DNA from: Bacteroidota bacterium
GTDB lineage: Bacteria; Zhuqueibacterota; JdFR-76; DREG01
NCBI GenBank assembly: GCA_030624545.1
Contig: JAUXJX010000046.1
Location: 1-9,237 of the forward strand
Length of the DNA: 9,237 nucleotides
Direction of reading: 5' to 3'
The notes beneath the pieces were generated by a model, which saw only the letters and a list, made by a program, of their open reading frames with translations, ran no database searches and was not told the origin of the DNA. This document shows positions 1 through 7,132 of this stretch, piece after piece; position 1 is the stretch's first letter, and each line of letters starts with the position of its first letter. Both the position numbers and the translations under genes were made by a program.

Positions 1-1
1 C

Positions 2-157
2 CTACCGGTGGGCATAGGGCTCTTCGTGGGCGAATACCGTGATGTTTGGAATCAAATGTCTGCCGCGGCAGTGTTATTCAGCATTCCGCCACTCATTCTC
101 TTTCTGATGACACGCAGAACTCTCGTGAAAGGTCTGGCAGCGGGAGCGTTGAGGTGA
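2..157 (+). CDS. Sugar ABC transporter permease, MalG type (C-terminal end only)
   Basis: An open frame enters from the left edge and ends at the TGA at 155-157, giving 51 residues. It contains one hydrophobic segment (AAAVLFSIPPLILFLM) followed by a basic tail, TRRTLVKGLAAGALR. That ending matches the last transmembrane helix and the conserved 'V-K/R-G-L-T-A-G-A' tail of the MalG-like inner-membrane permeases of carbohydrate ABC importers (family knowledge). The protein would form half of the membrane channel, together with a MalF-type partner and a solute-binding protein presumably encoded upstream, outside the window. Only 24 bases separate it from the next gene, suggesting one transcript. 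The substrate cannot be read from this fragment; the downstream lyase and glycosidase-like genes suggest oligosaccharides. Confidence 0.82.
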   Translation, partial: LPVGIGLFVGEYRDVWNQMSAAAVLFSIPPLILFLMTRRTLVKGLAAGALR

Positions 158-181
158 CAAAACCGATAAGGAAACGTAATC

Positions 182-1243
182 GTGCATTTTCAGCCTGATT
201 ATCACCATATGTTGGATGTACTCAAGAATCGACGTCCTGCACGTTTGCCCTTGTATGAGCACATCATTAGCCCTGAGATTATGGAACGGATTCTGGGAGT
301 TGAATTTGCCGGATTAGCCAACGGTGACGATTCGGATTTGAAGGAGTTCTTTACGCACTATTGTCGCTTCTTTCGGGAAATGACTTACGATACGATCTCT
401 TTCGAAGTCAGCATTATTGAGATCCTTCCTGATCATGGCGCCATCTCGGGCGGCCGCCCAGGCCCTATTCAAAATCGCGAGGATTTTGACAAGTATCCAT
501 GGGACGAATTACCGCAGCGATTCAAGAATGTGGCTGCCAGACAGTTTGAAATACTTGCCGCGTGTTTACCCCATGGGATGAAAGCCATAGGTGGGGTGGC
601 GAATGGCGTGTTGGAAATCAGCGAGGATTTGGTCGGGCTCGAGTATTTGGGCTACATGATGGCGGATGATCCTGAGCTTTTTTCCGCGCTCTTTCGTAAA
701 ATTGGCGACCTCATGTTTGAGCTCTGGGGTGTTTTCCTGGATCGCTATGCCCAAGCTTTCCCAATTTGTCGATTTGGTGATGATCTTGGCTTCAAAACCA
801 ACACGTTGGTGTCTCCCCAGATTATACGGGAGCATATCATTCCGCAATACCGGCGCGTTATCGGGCTGGTACACAGCTCCGGGCGACCCTTCTTGTGGCA
901 TTCATGCGGGAACATCTTCGGCGTCATGGAGGACATGATCGAGGTCGGCATCAATGCGAAGCACTCCAACGAGGACAACATCGCGCCCTTTGACGAATGG
1001 ATCTCTCTCTATGGCGACCGCATTGGACTGCTGGGAGGATTCGATCTCAACTTTCTCTGCTCGAAGACGCCGGAAGAAATTTTCGCAGGTGTTGTGGAAT
1101 TGGGACAAATGTTCAGGCAGCAGGCAAAAGGATACGCCCTGGGATCCGGTAATTCCATTCCGGAATACATTCCGGTCGAATCCTATATGGCCATGCTAAA
1201 CGCTGCTCAACAGATTCGCCAAAATGAAATCAATACTGATTGA
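182..1243 (+). CDS. Uroporphyrinogen decarboxylase (URO-D/MtaA) family protein
   Basis: A 353-residue cytoplasmic protein starting at GTG 182, with AAGGAAA at 168-174 as ribosome site about 8 bases upstream. Length and pattern fit the URO-D superfamily barrel (PF01208), which includes true HemE and the corrinoid-linked methyltransferases MtaA/MtbA/CmuA. Visible motifs are a basic-acidic N terminus (LKNRRPARLPLYEH), HSCGN at residues 240-244, HSNEDN near 260, IGLLGGFDLN near 281 and GSGNSIPEY at 321-330. In MtaA-type enzymes the His and Cys of H-x-C-G bind zinc together with a later Cys; here that later position looks like Gly-Ser-Gly, so the canonical third ligand is not obvious. HemE is unlikely because the neighbours are glycan genes and no other haem gene is present. 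A methyl- or C1-group reaction on a sugar-derived compound is possible but is inference; the substrate is unknown. Confidence 0.85.
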   Translation: MHFQPDYHHMLDVLKNRRPARLPLYEHIISPEIMERILGVEFAGLANGDDSDLKEFFTHYCRFFREMTYDTISFEVSIIEILPDHGAISGGRPGPIQNREDFDKYPWDELPQRFKNVAARQFEILAACLPHGMKAIGGVANGVLEISEDLVGLEYLGYMMADDPELFSALFRKIGDLMFELWGVFLDRYAQAFPICRFGDDLGFKTNTLVSPQIIREHIIPQYRRVIGLVHSSGRPFLWHSCGNIFGVMEDMIEVGINAKHSNEDNIAPFDEWISLYGDRIGLLGGFDLNFLCSKTPEEIFAGVVELGQMFRQQAKGYALGSGNSIPEYIPVESYMAMLNAAQQIRQNEINTD

Positions 1244-1244
1244 T

Positions 1245-1266
1245 CAAACGCCCACCTGTGCGTTTG
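1245..1266 (+). other. Intercistronic RNA hairpin
   Basis: A perfect 7-bp inverted repeat, CAAACGC (1245-1251) and GCGTTTG (1260-1266), surrounds the 8-base loop CCACCTGT. It starts two bases after the stop of the URO-D gene and lies 16 bases before the Shine-Dalgarno sequence of the lyase gene. No run of T follows, so it is not a typical intrinsic terminator. Its place between two closely spaced genes suits a role in mRNA processing, stability or translational spacing, but this is inference and chance is not excluded. Confidence 0.4.
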
Positions 1267-1292
1267 GAATTCACTCTAAACTGGAGGTTTTC

Positions 1293-3512
1293 ATGAACAT
1301 AAAAGCCACGTTAACGACAATGGTTGTGCTGCTTTCAGCTTGCTCAACGGTCTTCTCCCAAACGAATGTAACCAAAGAAGACTACCTCAAGACGATCAAA
1401 GAAGTCGAAGGCCAAATATGGGAGAATTACACAAAGTCCGTTGACGAATGGCAGAAAAGTGACCCGACGACAAGATCAAAAGAACCGCCAAAGCCTCACA
1501 ATCATTGGGCACGATTCTCCGGGCTTTTGTATTCGGTAACGGGAGAGAAGAAATACGCTGAACACGCGAGAGAGATCCTACTCACAATGCCCTCGAGTGA
1601 TAATTTCTATGCAATTCAAATCATTAAGCAGATTGAAGGCAGTGGTCTTTTGACTGAGGAGGAGTTGCAGGTCATCAATGAGAAGATCGTGGCAGGAGCA
1701 GAAAGAGCGGTTCTCTACTGGCCGGAGTGGGGTGCCATGAATCACGCGACCAATGGTGTTGTCAACAACCTGACGGCTGCCATGCAACATTTGCCGGATC
1801 ATCCGGATTTTGATCGGTGGAAACAAAAGCGAGACATCAACCTCTCAGGCAGCTGGGGGCTATGGTCAATTGAGGATTCACAAATCTACATCCCGGTTTG
1901 GAACAAACCCATGATGCAGTATGCGGAGTTGGAGGGCCGAGAAGACGAGTTCTATGCCATGCCGATGACCAAATATTACTTTGACTATCTGGTGCAATTG
2001 TTGACACCCGGCGGGCAGATTGTGGAATTCGGCGATGGCAGATACGGAAAAGGATATACCTGGGATTGGATGATCTCAGTCTTGGAAAAAGGCGCATCAG
2101 TCTATCGCGATGGCAAAATGAAATGGGCTGCGCGCCGCATCTACGAAGCTCATGTGAAAGAACTGGGACACAGGCCCGGTGCTGAAATTGTTGAAGCATA
2201 TTATTGGGCAGATGATTCGATCAAAGAGGAGATCCCGACTGACAAGAGCCGTCTTGTTCTGGAAGATTATGTCGGGAAAAAGGTTGTCTTTCGTAGTGGA
2301 TGGGATCGAAATGCGACCTACCTTTTTTTGAATTTCATGGATGATGCCCCGTTTGGAATCGACGGCAAGGAACACATGATAACCTCCATTAACGTAGAGA
2401 CCGAGAAGAACCATCACGGTCATGCGGATGAAAATGCTATCGGTTTGCTTATGAAGGATGGTTCCATTCTCTTGTATGAATCAGGATACCGTGAGACTTC
2501 CTCGACAGGGCCGGACGGACAGTTTCGTGCCGATGTGTTTCACAACAAGCTGATTGTACGGGAAGGATTAGCCGATCCAAACTGGCGTCTCATGCCGTTT
2601 CTCCTGGATGGTGGCCGGTATAAATTCGTCAATACAAAACTCATGCACTTCCGCCGATTTAAGGAAGTTGATATCAGCAGAACACGGTTAACTTATGACG
2701 AGATGGGCTACCAATGGGATCGCTTGATCACCTATGTCAAAGGCAAAGAATGGTTCGTTATTTTCGATATTGTGAAAATTTTGAAGGATGGAGACAAGAC
2801 ATTGGCCAATCTCTTCTACACCCAGAATATCACCGACTTTGATGTGAATAATCGCATCTGGTTTGATACCTATTATCGAACCATAGCTGCCACGCCAACA
2901 CTGGCTCCGTACTATGCCGGTGAAACGATTAAGGAGGATACCCGGCTGCTCATGTATTTTCCGGAAGGCACCTCGTTTAGGGTCGGAGCAGAGCAGTTAC
3001 GCAACAACGTCCAAACCGAGTGGGCAGTTTATAGCGCCAAATCCGACAGTTTCAAAAGCGGCGACATTCTTGTTTATACCACATTGCTGATACCCCATCC
3101 AAAAAGCGTTGACGCGAAAACGATTGTCGCCTCGCTGGCAGGCGTAGAGGTTTTTCACAAAGGAAATGGCTATGGCCTGAAATTGCCCACAGAAAGCGGA
3201 TACATGCAATTTAACGCTATGCTGGATTTGGAAGCGGAGTACCTAAAGGAAAATGTTCGCCCTAGATACAACTTTGAATCAGGGCGGGCAGACTATGGCG
3301 AGTTGACCACGGACGCGCGCTATTGCTATCTGAATAAAAATGACAGCGAATTGTTCTATTCTTTCTTCCAGGCATCCAAACTGGTCGTGAATGGACAAAT
3401 CATCTTTGAGGCTCAGGGAATGGAGTTTGGCCAGGATGACGGCAGTTACAGCAGATACGGCGTGCCTAAGTGGGTTGCCTGGGAGGATAAGATTAGACTA
3501 AAGAAGAAATAG
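1293..3512 (+). CDS. Exported heparinase II/III family polysaccharide lyase-like protein
   Basis: ATG 1293 is chosen because GGAGG (1283-1287) lies 5 bases upstream and the product opens with an export signal; the in-frame ATG at 1224 would add 23 residues inside the preceding gene. The 739-residue protein begins MNIKATLTTMVVLLSACS, where LSAC with Cys17 is an acceptable lipobox, so it may be a lipoprotein; cleavage near VFS-QT is the alternative. Residues about 30-330 look like the alpha-helical toroid of alginate lyase/heparinase II enzymes, with Asn150-His151 in WGAMNHATNG and GDG at 247-249. Residues about 350-600 form the heparinase II/III beta-sandwich (PF07940 type), shown by NHHGHADEN at 373-381 and FHNKL around His417. 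Family members cleave uronic-acid-containing chains by beta-elimination. Likely periplasmic or outer-membrane. The exact PL family and substrate (glycosaminoglycan, alginate or other) cannot be fixed by eye. Confidence 0.85.
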   Translation: MNIKATLTTMVVLLSACSTVFSQTNVTKEDYLKTIKEVEGQIWENYTKSVDEWQKSDPTTRSKEPPKPHNHWARFSGLLYSVTGEKKYAEHAREILLTMPSSDNFYAIQIIKQIEGSGLLTEEELQVINEKIVAGAERAVLYWPEWGAMNHATNGVVNNLTAAMQHLPDHPDFDRWKQKRDINLSGSWGLWSIEDSQIYIPVWNKPMMQYAELEGREDEFYAMPMTKYYFDYLVQLLTPGGQIVEFGDGRYGKGYTWDWMISVLEKGASVYRDGKMKWAARRIYEAHVKELGHRPGAEIVEAYYWADDSIKEEIPTDKSRLVLEDYVGKKVVFRSGWDRNATYLFLNFMDDAPFGIDGKEHMITSINVETEKNHHGHADENAIGLLMKDGSILLYESGYRETSSTGPDGQFRADVFHNKLIVREGLADPNWRLMPFLLDGGRYKFVNTKLMHFRRFKEVDISRTRLTYDEMGYQWDRLITYVKGKEWFVIFDIVKILKDGDKTLANLFYTQNITDFDVNNRIWFDTYYRTIAATPTLAPYYAGETIKEDTRLLMYFPEGTSFRVGAEQLRNNVQTEWAVYSAKSDSFKSGDILVYTTLLIPHPKSVDAKTIVASLAGVEVFHKGNGYGLKLPTESGYMQFNAMLDLEAEYLKENVRPRYNFESGRADYGELTTDARYCYLNKNDSELFYSFFQASKLVVNGQIIFEAQGMEFGQDDGSYSRYGVPKWVAWEDKIRLKKK

Positions 3513-3596
3513 CATTTGACAGAGAGACTCAAGTTGCGCCCTGCTTTTTGCGAATTAGCATCCTGAGTAGACAACAGTTAGACGAATTCGAGCCAA

Positions 3597-3626
3597 AGAT
3601 GCCTCGACTTCGCTAGGCATGACGGC
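3597..3626. repeat. REP-like intergenic palindrome
   Basis: The core TGCCTCGACTTCGCTAGGCA (3600-3619) has complementary ends (TGCCT/AGGCA) around an inner CGA-CT-TCG, so either strand can fold. Read on the minus strand, the element gives the 'ATGCC-tAGcGAaGTCGAGGCAtct' type of sequence seen as dispersed short palindromes between genes in many environmental bacterial genomes (recalled knowledge). Only one copy was found here. It sits in the 3513-3678 gap, the largest space inside the cluster before 9052, and could act as an mRNA hairpin that separates expression of the flanking genes. No other convincing feature was seen in that gap. Confidence 0.5.
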
Positions 3627-3678
3627 GATAAGGGAATGGGCCTCAACTTGGTCAGAATATGAGGAAGGGAGCAAGACC

Positions 3679-6018
3679 ATGAACAGAATCGCAGTTGCAG
3701 TTTTGGTGCTAGCATTATTCTGTTTACCAGTAAACGGTGATGCTTCAATCCAAGAGAGGGAAACGGTTCGCGATGCATTGCAAAACACAAAAATCATTGC
3801 ATATCCTGACAACGGCAGACCGGTTGACCAAACTGTCGCCATTGAGCTAAAAGAAACACTGGCGCCCCATGCTAAGATTGTTTCCGCCTTAGATGCATCA
3901 GGGCTCCCTTCAAAAGGAGTCATTCGAATCGCGATTGCCGATGAGAATTTTGTTAAAGGTCCAGACAAGGTTTCAGGAGACAGAGCCTGGATGTTTTTCC
4001 GCATCAGTTCATCCGGAGACGGAGAATTGGTGACTTCCAAACCGCATCTCTTATATGCTCTCCTCTGTCAGATCAAAGACGAATGGTCCGATCAAGAGGC
4101 AGCCCAATTTGAACGTGGAAAATTGTTGTATGCAAGCTTTAGCTGGCTCAGGGGAGAAGACGGTTTCTACGGCACAAAGAAACGATTTACTCGTGACTAC
4201 AATCCCGAAAGCGCAATAAGAGAGCTTGCGCGCATGGGGTGCTCAAGTGTTGTGGTAAACGCACTCGCGACCCCATTTTCATTGGAGACCGGTCCGCCGG
4301 GAGAAGTGTATTATCGCTTTTATGTTGGTGCACCGGATTTGGATCAGTTTGTTGAGACAGATTTGAACAAGGGCAGCTATCCGCCCGAATATCTCGTGGC
4401 GAATTTTACTTTTCTCAAAAGACAGGCGCAGCTCGTGGTCAAATACGGCTTGACACCGGGCCTCTACATTTGTAATCCAAGGTCGGTGCCTGAATCATTA
4501 ATTCAAAAATTTCCCTTCCTCCGTGGCGCCCGTGTTGATCATCCGTTTCGATCTTTCCGGCCACGTTTCACGCTCACACTCGGACATCCGGCTGTCAGAT
4601 GGCATTACGCTGAGATGTTGAAAAAGATTCTGCAAGAAATTCCAGAAATCGGATTCATCAATACCTTTCTCAACGACAGTGGCTCGGGTTTTGAATTTAC
4701 TTCACGACTTTATAGCGGCAGGAACGGCGGCGCGTATGTCGCGAGAGAATGGATGGCCCACGAAGAATTCGAACAGGCGGCTGCCAAAAACATTGTGAGG
4801 TATTATCGGTTATTGCGCGATGTCGCCCAGGGGATCAATCCCGACTTTCGACTGATTGCCGGTTTATTTGCCATCCCGGAAGAGCAGTCCTTGGTCCTAG
4901 AGGGAATGGACAACGGTATCGATCTGCAGATGTCTCTGGCCGACAAGAAAAATCCCGAAAAGTGGAAGAGAGAACTGGCTCTTTTGCAACGGGGCTCATA
5001 TCTTTTTACCGGCACTTCTGCAAAAGGAAGTTTGGTGTTGGGCACACCGGCTCCCTGGCTTACTCACGAGAGATTACATACACTGATCAAAGAGGAACTC
5101 GACAAGGCTACTGTGACAGTAGACCCGCCGTCACTGGCGCCCTGGGATGTGAATCGCGAGGTTCTCAAAGCTTATCAACTCGGCCAGCTAGATAGTGTCG
5201 ATGACTTTATCGACAAGATCGCCGTTGTATGGGTTGGACAAAAGTATGCATCCAACCTAGTGGATATCTGGCGCGACTGCGACGAAGCGGTTCGCAATGT
5301 TCCGGATGTACCGTTGTATGGTACCTCCTGGGCTTTTGAGATGTATCGCCTGTGGATTCGGCCCTTTGTGCCGGACATCGACAAGATCCCTGAATCCGAG
5401 CGTGACTACTACGAGAAATTTATTATCTCTGTTTTTAATAATCCGCATCGGGTTGATCTCGCCGCTGATGTGTTGTGGAAATTGATCTCCATTGAGCAAG
5501 GCGATGAAATAGTCCGTAAATATGATGCCGAAGTTTGGCCGCCTTTGAAGCGGGCAATTGCGGCTATAGAGAATACCGTCGATGAAATTTCGTCGGGTGA
5601 CCCGGGGCGTGAGATATTTGTCGATCTGCGAGATCGGCTGTACGGTGCGCGCTGCTATTTCCGTACACTGCGCAATGTTGGCGCCTGGGTCGCAGGGGTC
5701 CACGGTTATCTTGATGCAACCGGCGAGGCGGAAAAACAGTTGCGGCTGAGAATGGTGCGGGAAATGATGAGTGATGAGCTGCAAAATGCCCGGGATCTTT
5801 TGCAGCTTTGGCGCAGCACAGAGATTAGCTTTATTCCAATACACGCATCCGGCGAAACCTGGCATGAGTATGGTGACAATCTCGGCAAGCTCATCGTGAA
5901 GAAAATCGCACTCATGGAAAAACACAAAGACGATCTTCCTTACATCGATCCGAACTACATGTGGCGTATGCCGCCGGAGTTCAAAAGTCTCGAGAAGAAG
6001 TATTTGAGTGAGGAATGA
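3679..6018 (+). CDS. Exported glycoside hydrolase-like protein (barrel with GH20/GH67-type architecture)
   Basis: ATG 3679 is chosen because AGGAAGGGAG (3662-3671) lies 7 bases upstream and the product starts with a clean signal peptide, MNRIAVAVLVLALFCLPVNG, with cleavage near residue 20-23. An upstream in-frame ATG at 3619 falls inside the palindrome and would bury the signal. The mature protein (779 residues in total) has a small alpha/beta domain at about 30-140, of the kind preceding GH20 and GH67 barrels. A probable TIM barrel runs from YASFSWLRGEDGFYG (from 151) to about 480. The most conspicuous motif, NDSGSGFEF at 332-340, ends a predicted beta strand (IGFINTFL) and carries Asp333 and Glu339 as candidate catalytic or binding acids. 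The C-terminal 270 residues look mostly helical. I do not recognise a named family; glycosidase action on the lyase products is inferred from fold pattern, export and context. Confidence 0.65.
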   Translation: MNRIAVAVLVLALFCLPVNGDASIQERETVRDALQNTKIIAYPDNGRPVDQTVAIELKETLAPHAKIVSALDASGLPSKGVIRIAIADENFVKGPDKVSGDRAWMFFRISSSGDGELVTSKPHLLYALLCQIKDEWSDQEAAQFERGKLLYASFSWLRGEDGFYGTKKRFTRDYNPESAIRELARMGCSSVVVNALATPFSLETGPPGEVYYRFYVGAPDLDQFVETDLNKGSYPPEYLVANFTFLKRQAQLVVKYGLTPGLYICNPRSVPESLIQKFPFLRGARVDHPFRSFRPRFTLTLGHPAVRWHYAEMLKKILQEIPEIGFINTFLNDSGSGFEFTSRLYSGRNGGAYVAREWMAHEEFEQAAAKNIVRYYRLLRDVAQGINPDFRLIAGLFAIPEEQSLVLEGMDNGIDLQMSLADKKNPEKWKRELALLQRGSYLFTGTSAKGSLVLGTPAPWLTHERLHTLIKEELDKATVTVDPPSLAPWDVNREVLKAYQLGQLDSVDDFIDKIAVVWVGQKYASNLVDIWRDCDEAVRNVPDVPLYGTSWAFEMYRLWIRPFVPDIDKIPESERDYYEKFIISVFNNPHRVDLAADVLWKLISIEQGDEIVRKYDAEVWPPLKRAIAAIENTVDEISSGDPGREIFVDLRDRLYGARCYFRTLRNVGAWVAGVHGYLDATGEAEKQLRLRMVREMMSDELQNARDLLQLWRSTEISFIPIHASGETWHEYGDNLGKLIVKKIALMEKHKDDLPYIDPNYMWRMPPEFKSLEKKYLSEE

Positions 6019-6037
6019 TTTAAAGCCCGGAAATCCA

Positions 6038-7072
6038 ATGAAATATCACGGCAAATATACAATATTCGATCCTAGCCAAATCGAGACTTATCCTTTGCGC
6101 ACGCGCAGGAACAGAGTCAAACTTGAAGACCTCATTTTGCCAAAACAATTAACTGAATACAGTTTCGATCTACCCAAAAAGATCCATCAGAAAATCAATG
6201 CAGTGGCTCAGTCGGTCGTCTCCCATCGCAAAATGGACAAGCCCGTGATTCTCTTTACGGGTGCGCATCTGATCAAAAATGGTTTGGGTCCACTGGTCGT
6301 CGATCTTGTCAAACGAGGCATGATCACGCTTGTCGCTGGTAACGGCGCGACGCCCATACATGATTTTGAGCTGGCATTGATTGGCGAAACCAGCGAAGAT
6401 GTACCCAAAGCCCTGGGGCAGGGTCAATTTGGTATGGCCTATGAATTCGCCTACATCAACGCCGCTTTAGCTGTGGGGAATATGTATAATCTTGGCTATG
6501 GCGAATCGCTGGGTAGAATGATCTGTGATGAGAGCTTTCGTAATGAAGTTTTATCTTCCGTTGCTCGGGACGACTCCCCGCGGGATTTTCCATACGCAGC
6601 AACTAGCGTCCTGGCAGCCTGCTATGAAAAAAACGTACCGTTTACAGTACACGCCGGCATCGGGGTAGATGTGACAGACCAACATGCTTCTTTTGATGGG
6701 GAAGCCAAAGGAGGTTGTTCCGGACGAGACTTTCTGATCTTTGCAAATGAGACAACAAAATTCACAGATGGAGGTGTTGTTTTAAACATCGGCAGTGCAG
6801 TACAAGGGCCCGAGGTTTTACTCAAGGCTATATCCATGGCCGCGAACATCGGCGAAATCCCCGGCAAAATCATCACGGCGGATTTTGACCTGCGGTCTTA
6901 TGATTCCAAACAGATGGCGGACGAATCGTCCGTGGGATATTATTTCCGCGACCAAAAGAGCATTGTAACGAGGGTCCCGCAGGCTTTTGGCGGGACCGGG
7001 TATTACATTCAAGGAGAACAAAAGCAAACCGTGCCGTTGTTATACAAACAGATCATTGAGCTATTGCGGTAA
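6038..7072 (+). CDS. Deoxyhypusine synthase-like NAD-binding family protein, function unknown
   Basis: A 344-residue soluble protein if translated from ATG 6038; an in-frame GTG at 6008, overlapping the previous stop, would add 10 residues and cannot be excluded, as neither start has a strong ribosome site. The segment FTGAHLIKNGLGPLVVDLVKRG, then GNGATPIHDFE (101-111), resembles deoxyhypusine synthase (DHS), where 'T-G-A-..-G-L-..-I-x-D-L-I' and 'T-T-G-A-N-x-x-H-D' build the NAD site. Other blocks include GQGQFGMAYEF, HAGIGVDVTDQH (from His205), KGGCSGRDF and NIGSAVQGPEVLLKA (250-264). The WGK motif carrying the DHS catalytic lysine is not evident; Lys263 lies in roughly the right region but is not a secure match. 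Bacteria lack eIF5A, so true hypusine synthesis is not expected. A NAD-dependent reaction on a metabolite of this pathway is possible; no specific function is claimed. Confidence 0.72.
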   Translation: MKYHGKYTIFDPSQIETYPLRTRRNRVKLEDLILPKQLTEYSFDLPKKIHQKINAVAQSVVSHRKMDKPVILFTGAHLIKNGLGPLVVDLVKRGMITLVAGNGATPIHDFELALIGETSEDVPKALGQGQFGMAYEFAYINAALAVGNMYNLGYGESLGRMICDESFRNEVLSSVARDDSPRDFPYAATSVLAACYEKNVPFTVHAGIGVDVTDQHASFDGEAKGGCSGRDFLIFANETTKFTDGGVVLNIGSAVQGPEVLLKAISMAANIGEIPGKIITADFDLRSYDSKQMADESSVGYYFRDQKSIVTRVPQAFGGTGYYIQGEQKQTVPLLYKQIIELLR

Positions 7073-7132
7073 GCTGGTCATTGATGAGTACGCTGGCCGT
7101 GGATCCATGTTTGACTCGTAAACAAAATCACA

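Noticed and set aside
182..1243. HemE (haem biosynthesis uroporphyrinogen decarboxylase)
   Set aside because: The HSCGN motif and glycan-gene neighbours fit the broader URO-D/MtaA group better, and no haem gene is adjacent.
3517..3570. Promoter suggested by a perfect TTGACA after the lyase gene
   Set aside because: No acceptable -10 hexamer stands 16-18 bases downstream. An alternative pair (TTGCGC, TAGCAT) is too weak to support.
3619..3678. Upstream ATG extension of the glycosidase-like gene
   Set aside because: The ATG sits in the palindrome, has no ribosome site, and the extension would put 20 hydrophilic residues before a clear signal peptide.
3555..4040. 161-codon minus-strand frame containing MPSEVEASL
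   Set aside because: It overlaps the start of the glycosidase-like gene, and its recognisable piece is the translated REP-like palindrome.
4749..5195. 148-codon plus-strand frame
   Set aside because: It is a shifted-frame shadow inside the glycosidase-like gene, with no family pattern.
5257..5925. 222-codon open frame on the minus strand
   Set aside because: It lies entirely inside the well-supported exported glycosidase-like gene, has no recognisable motif, and its composition follows from the plus-strand codons.
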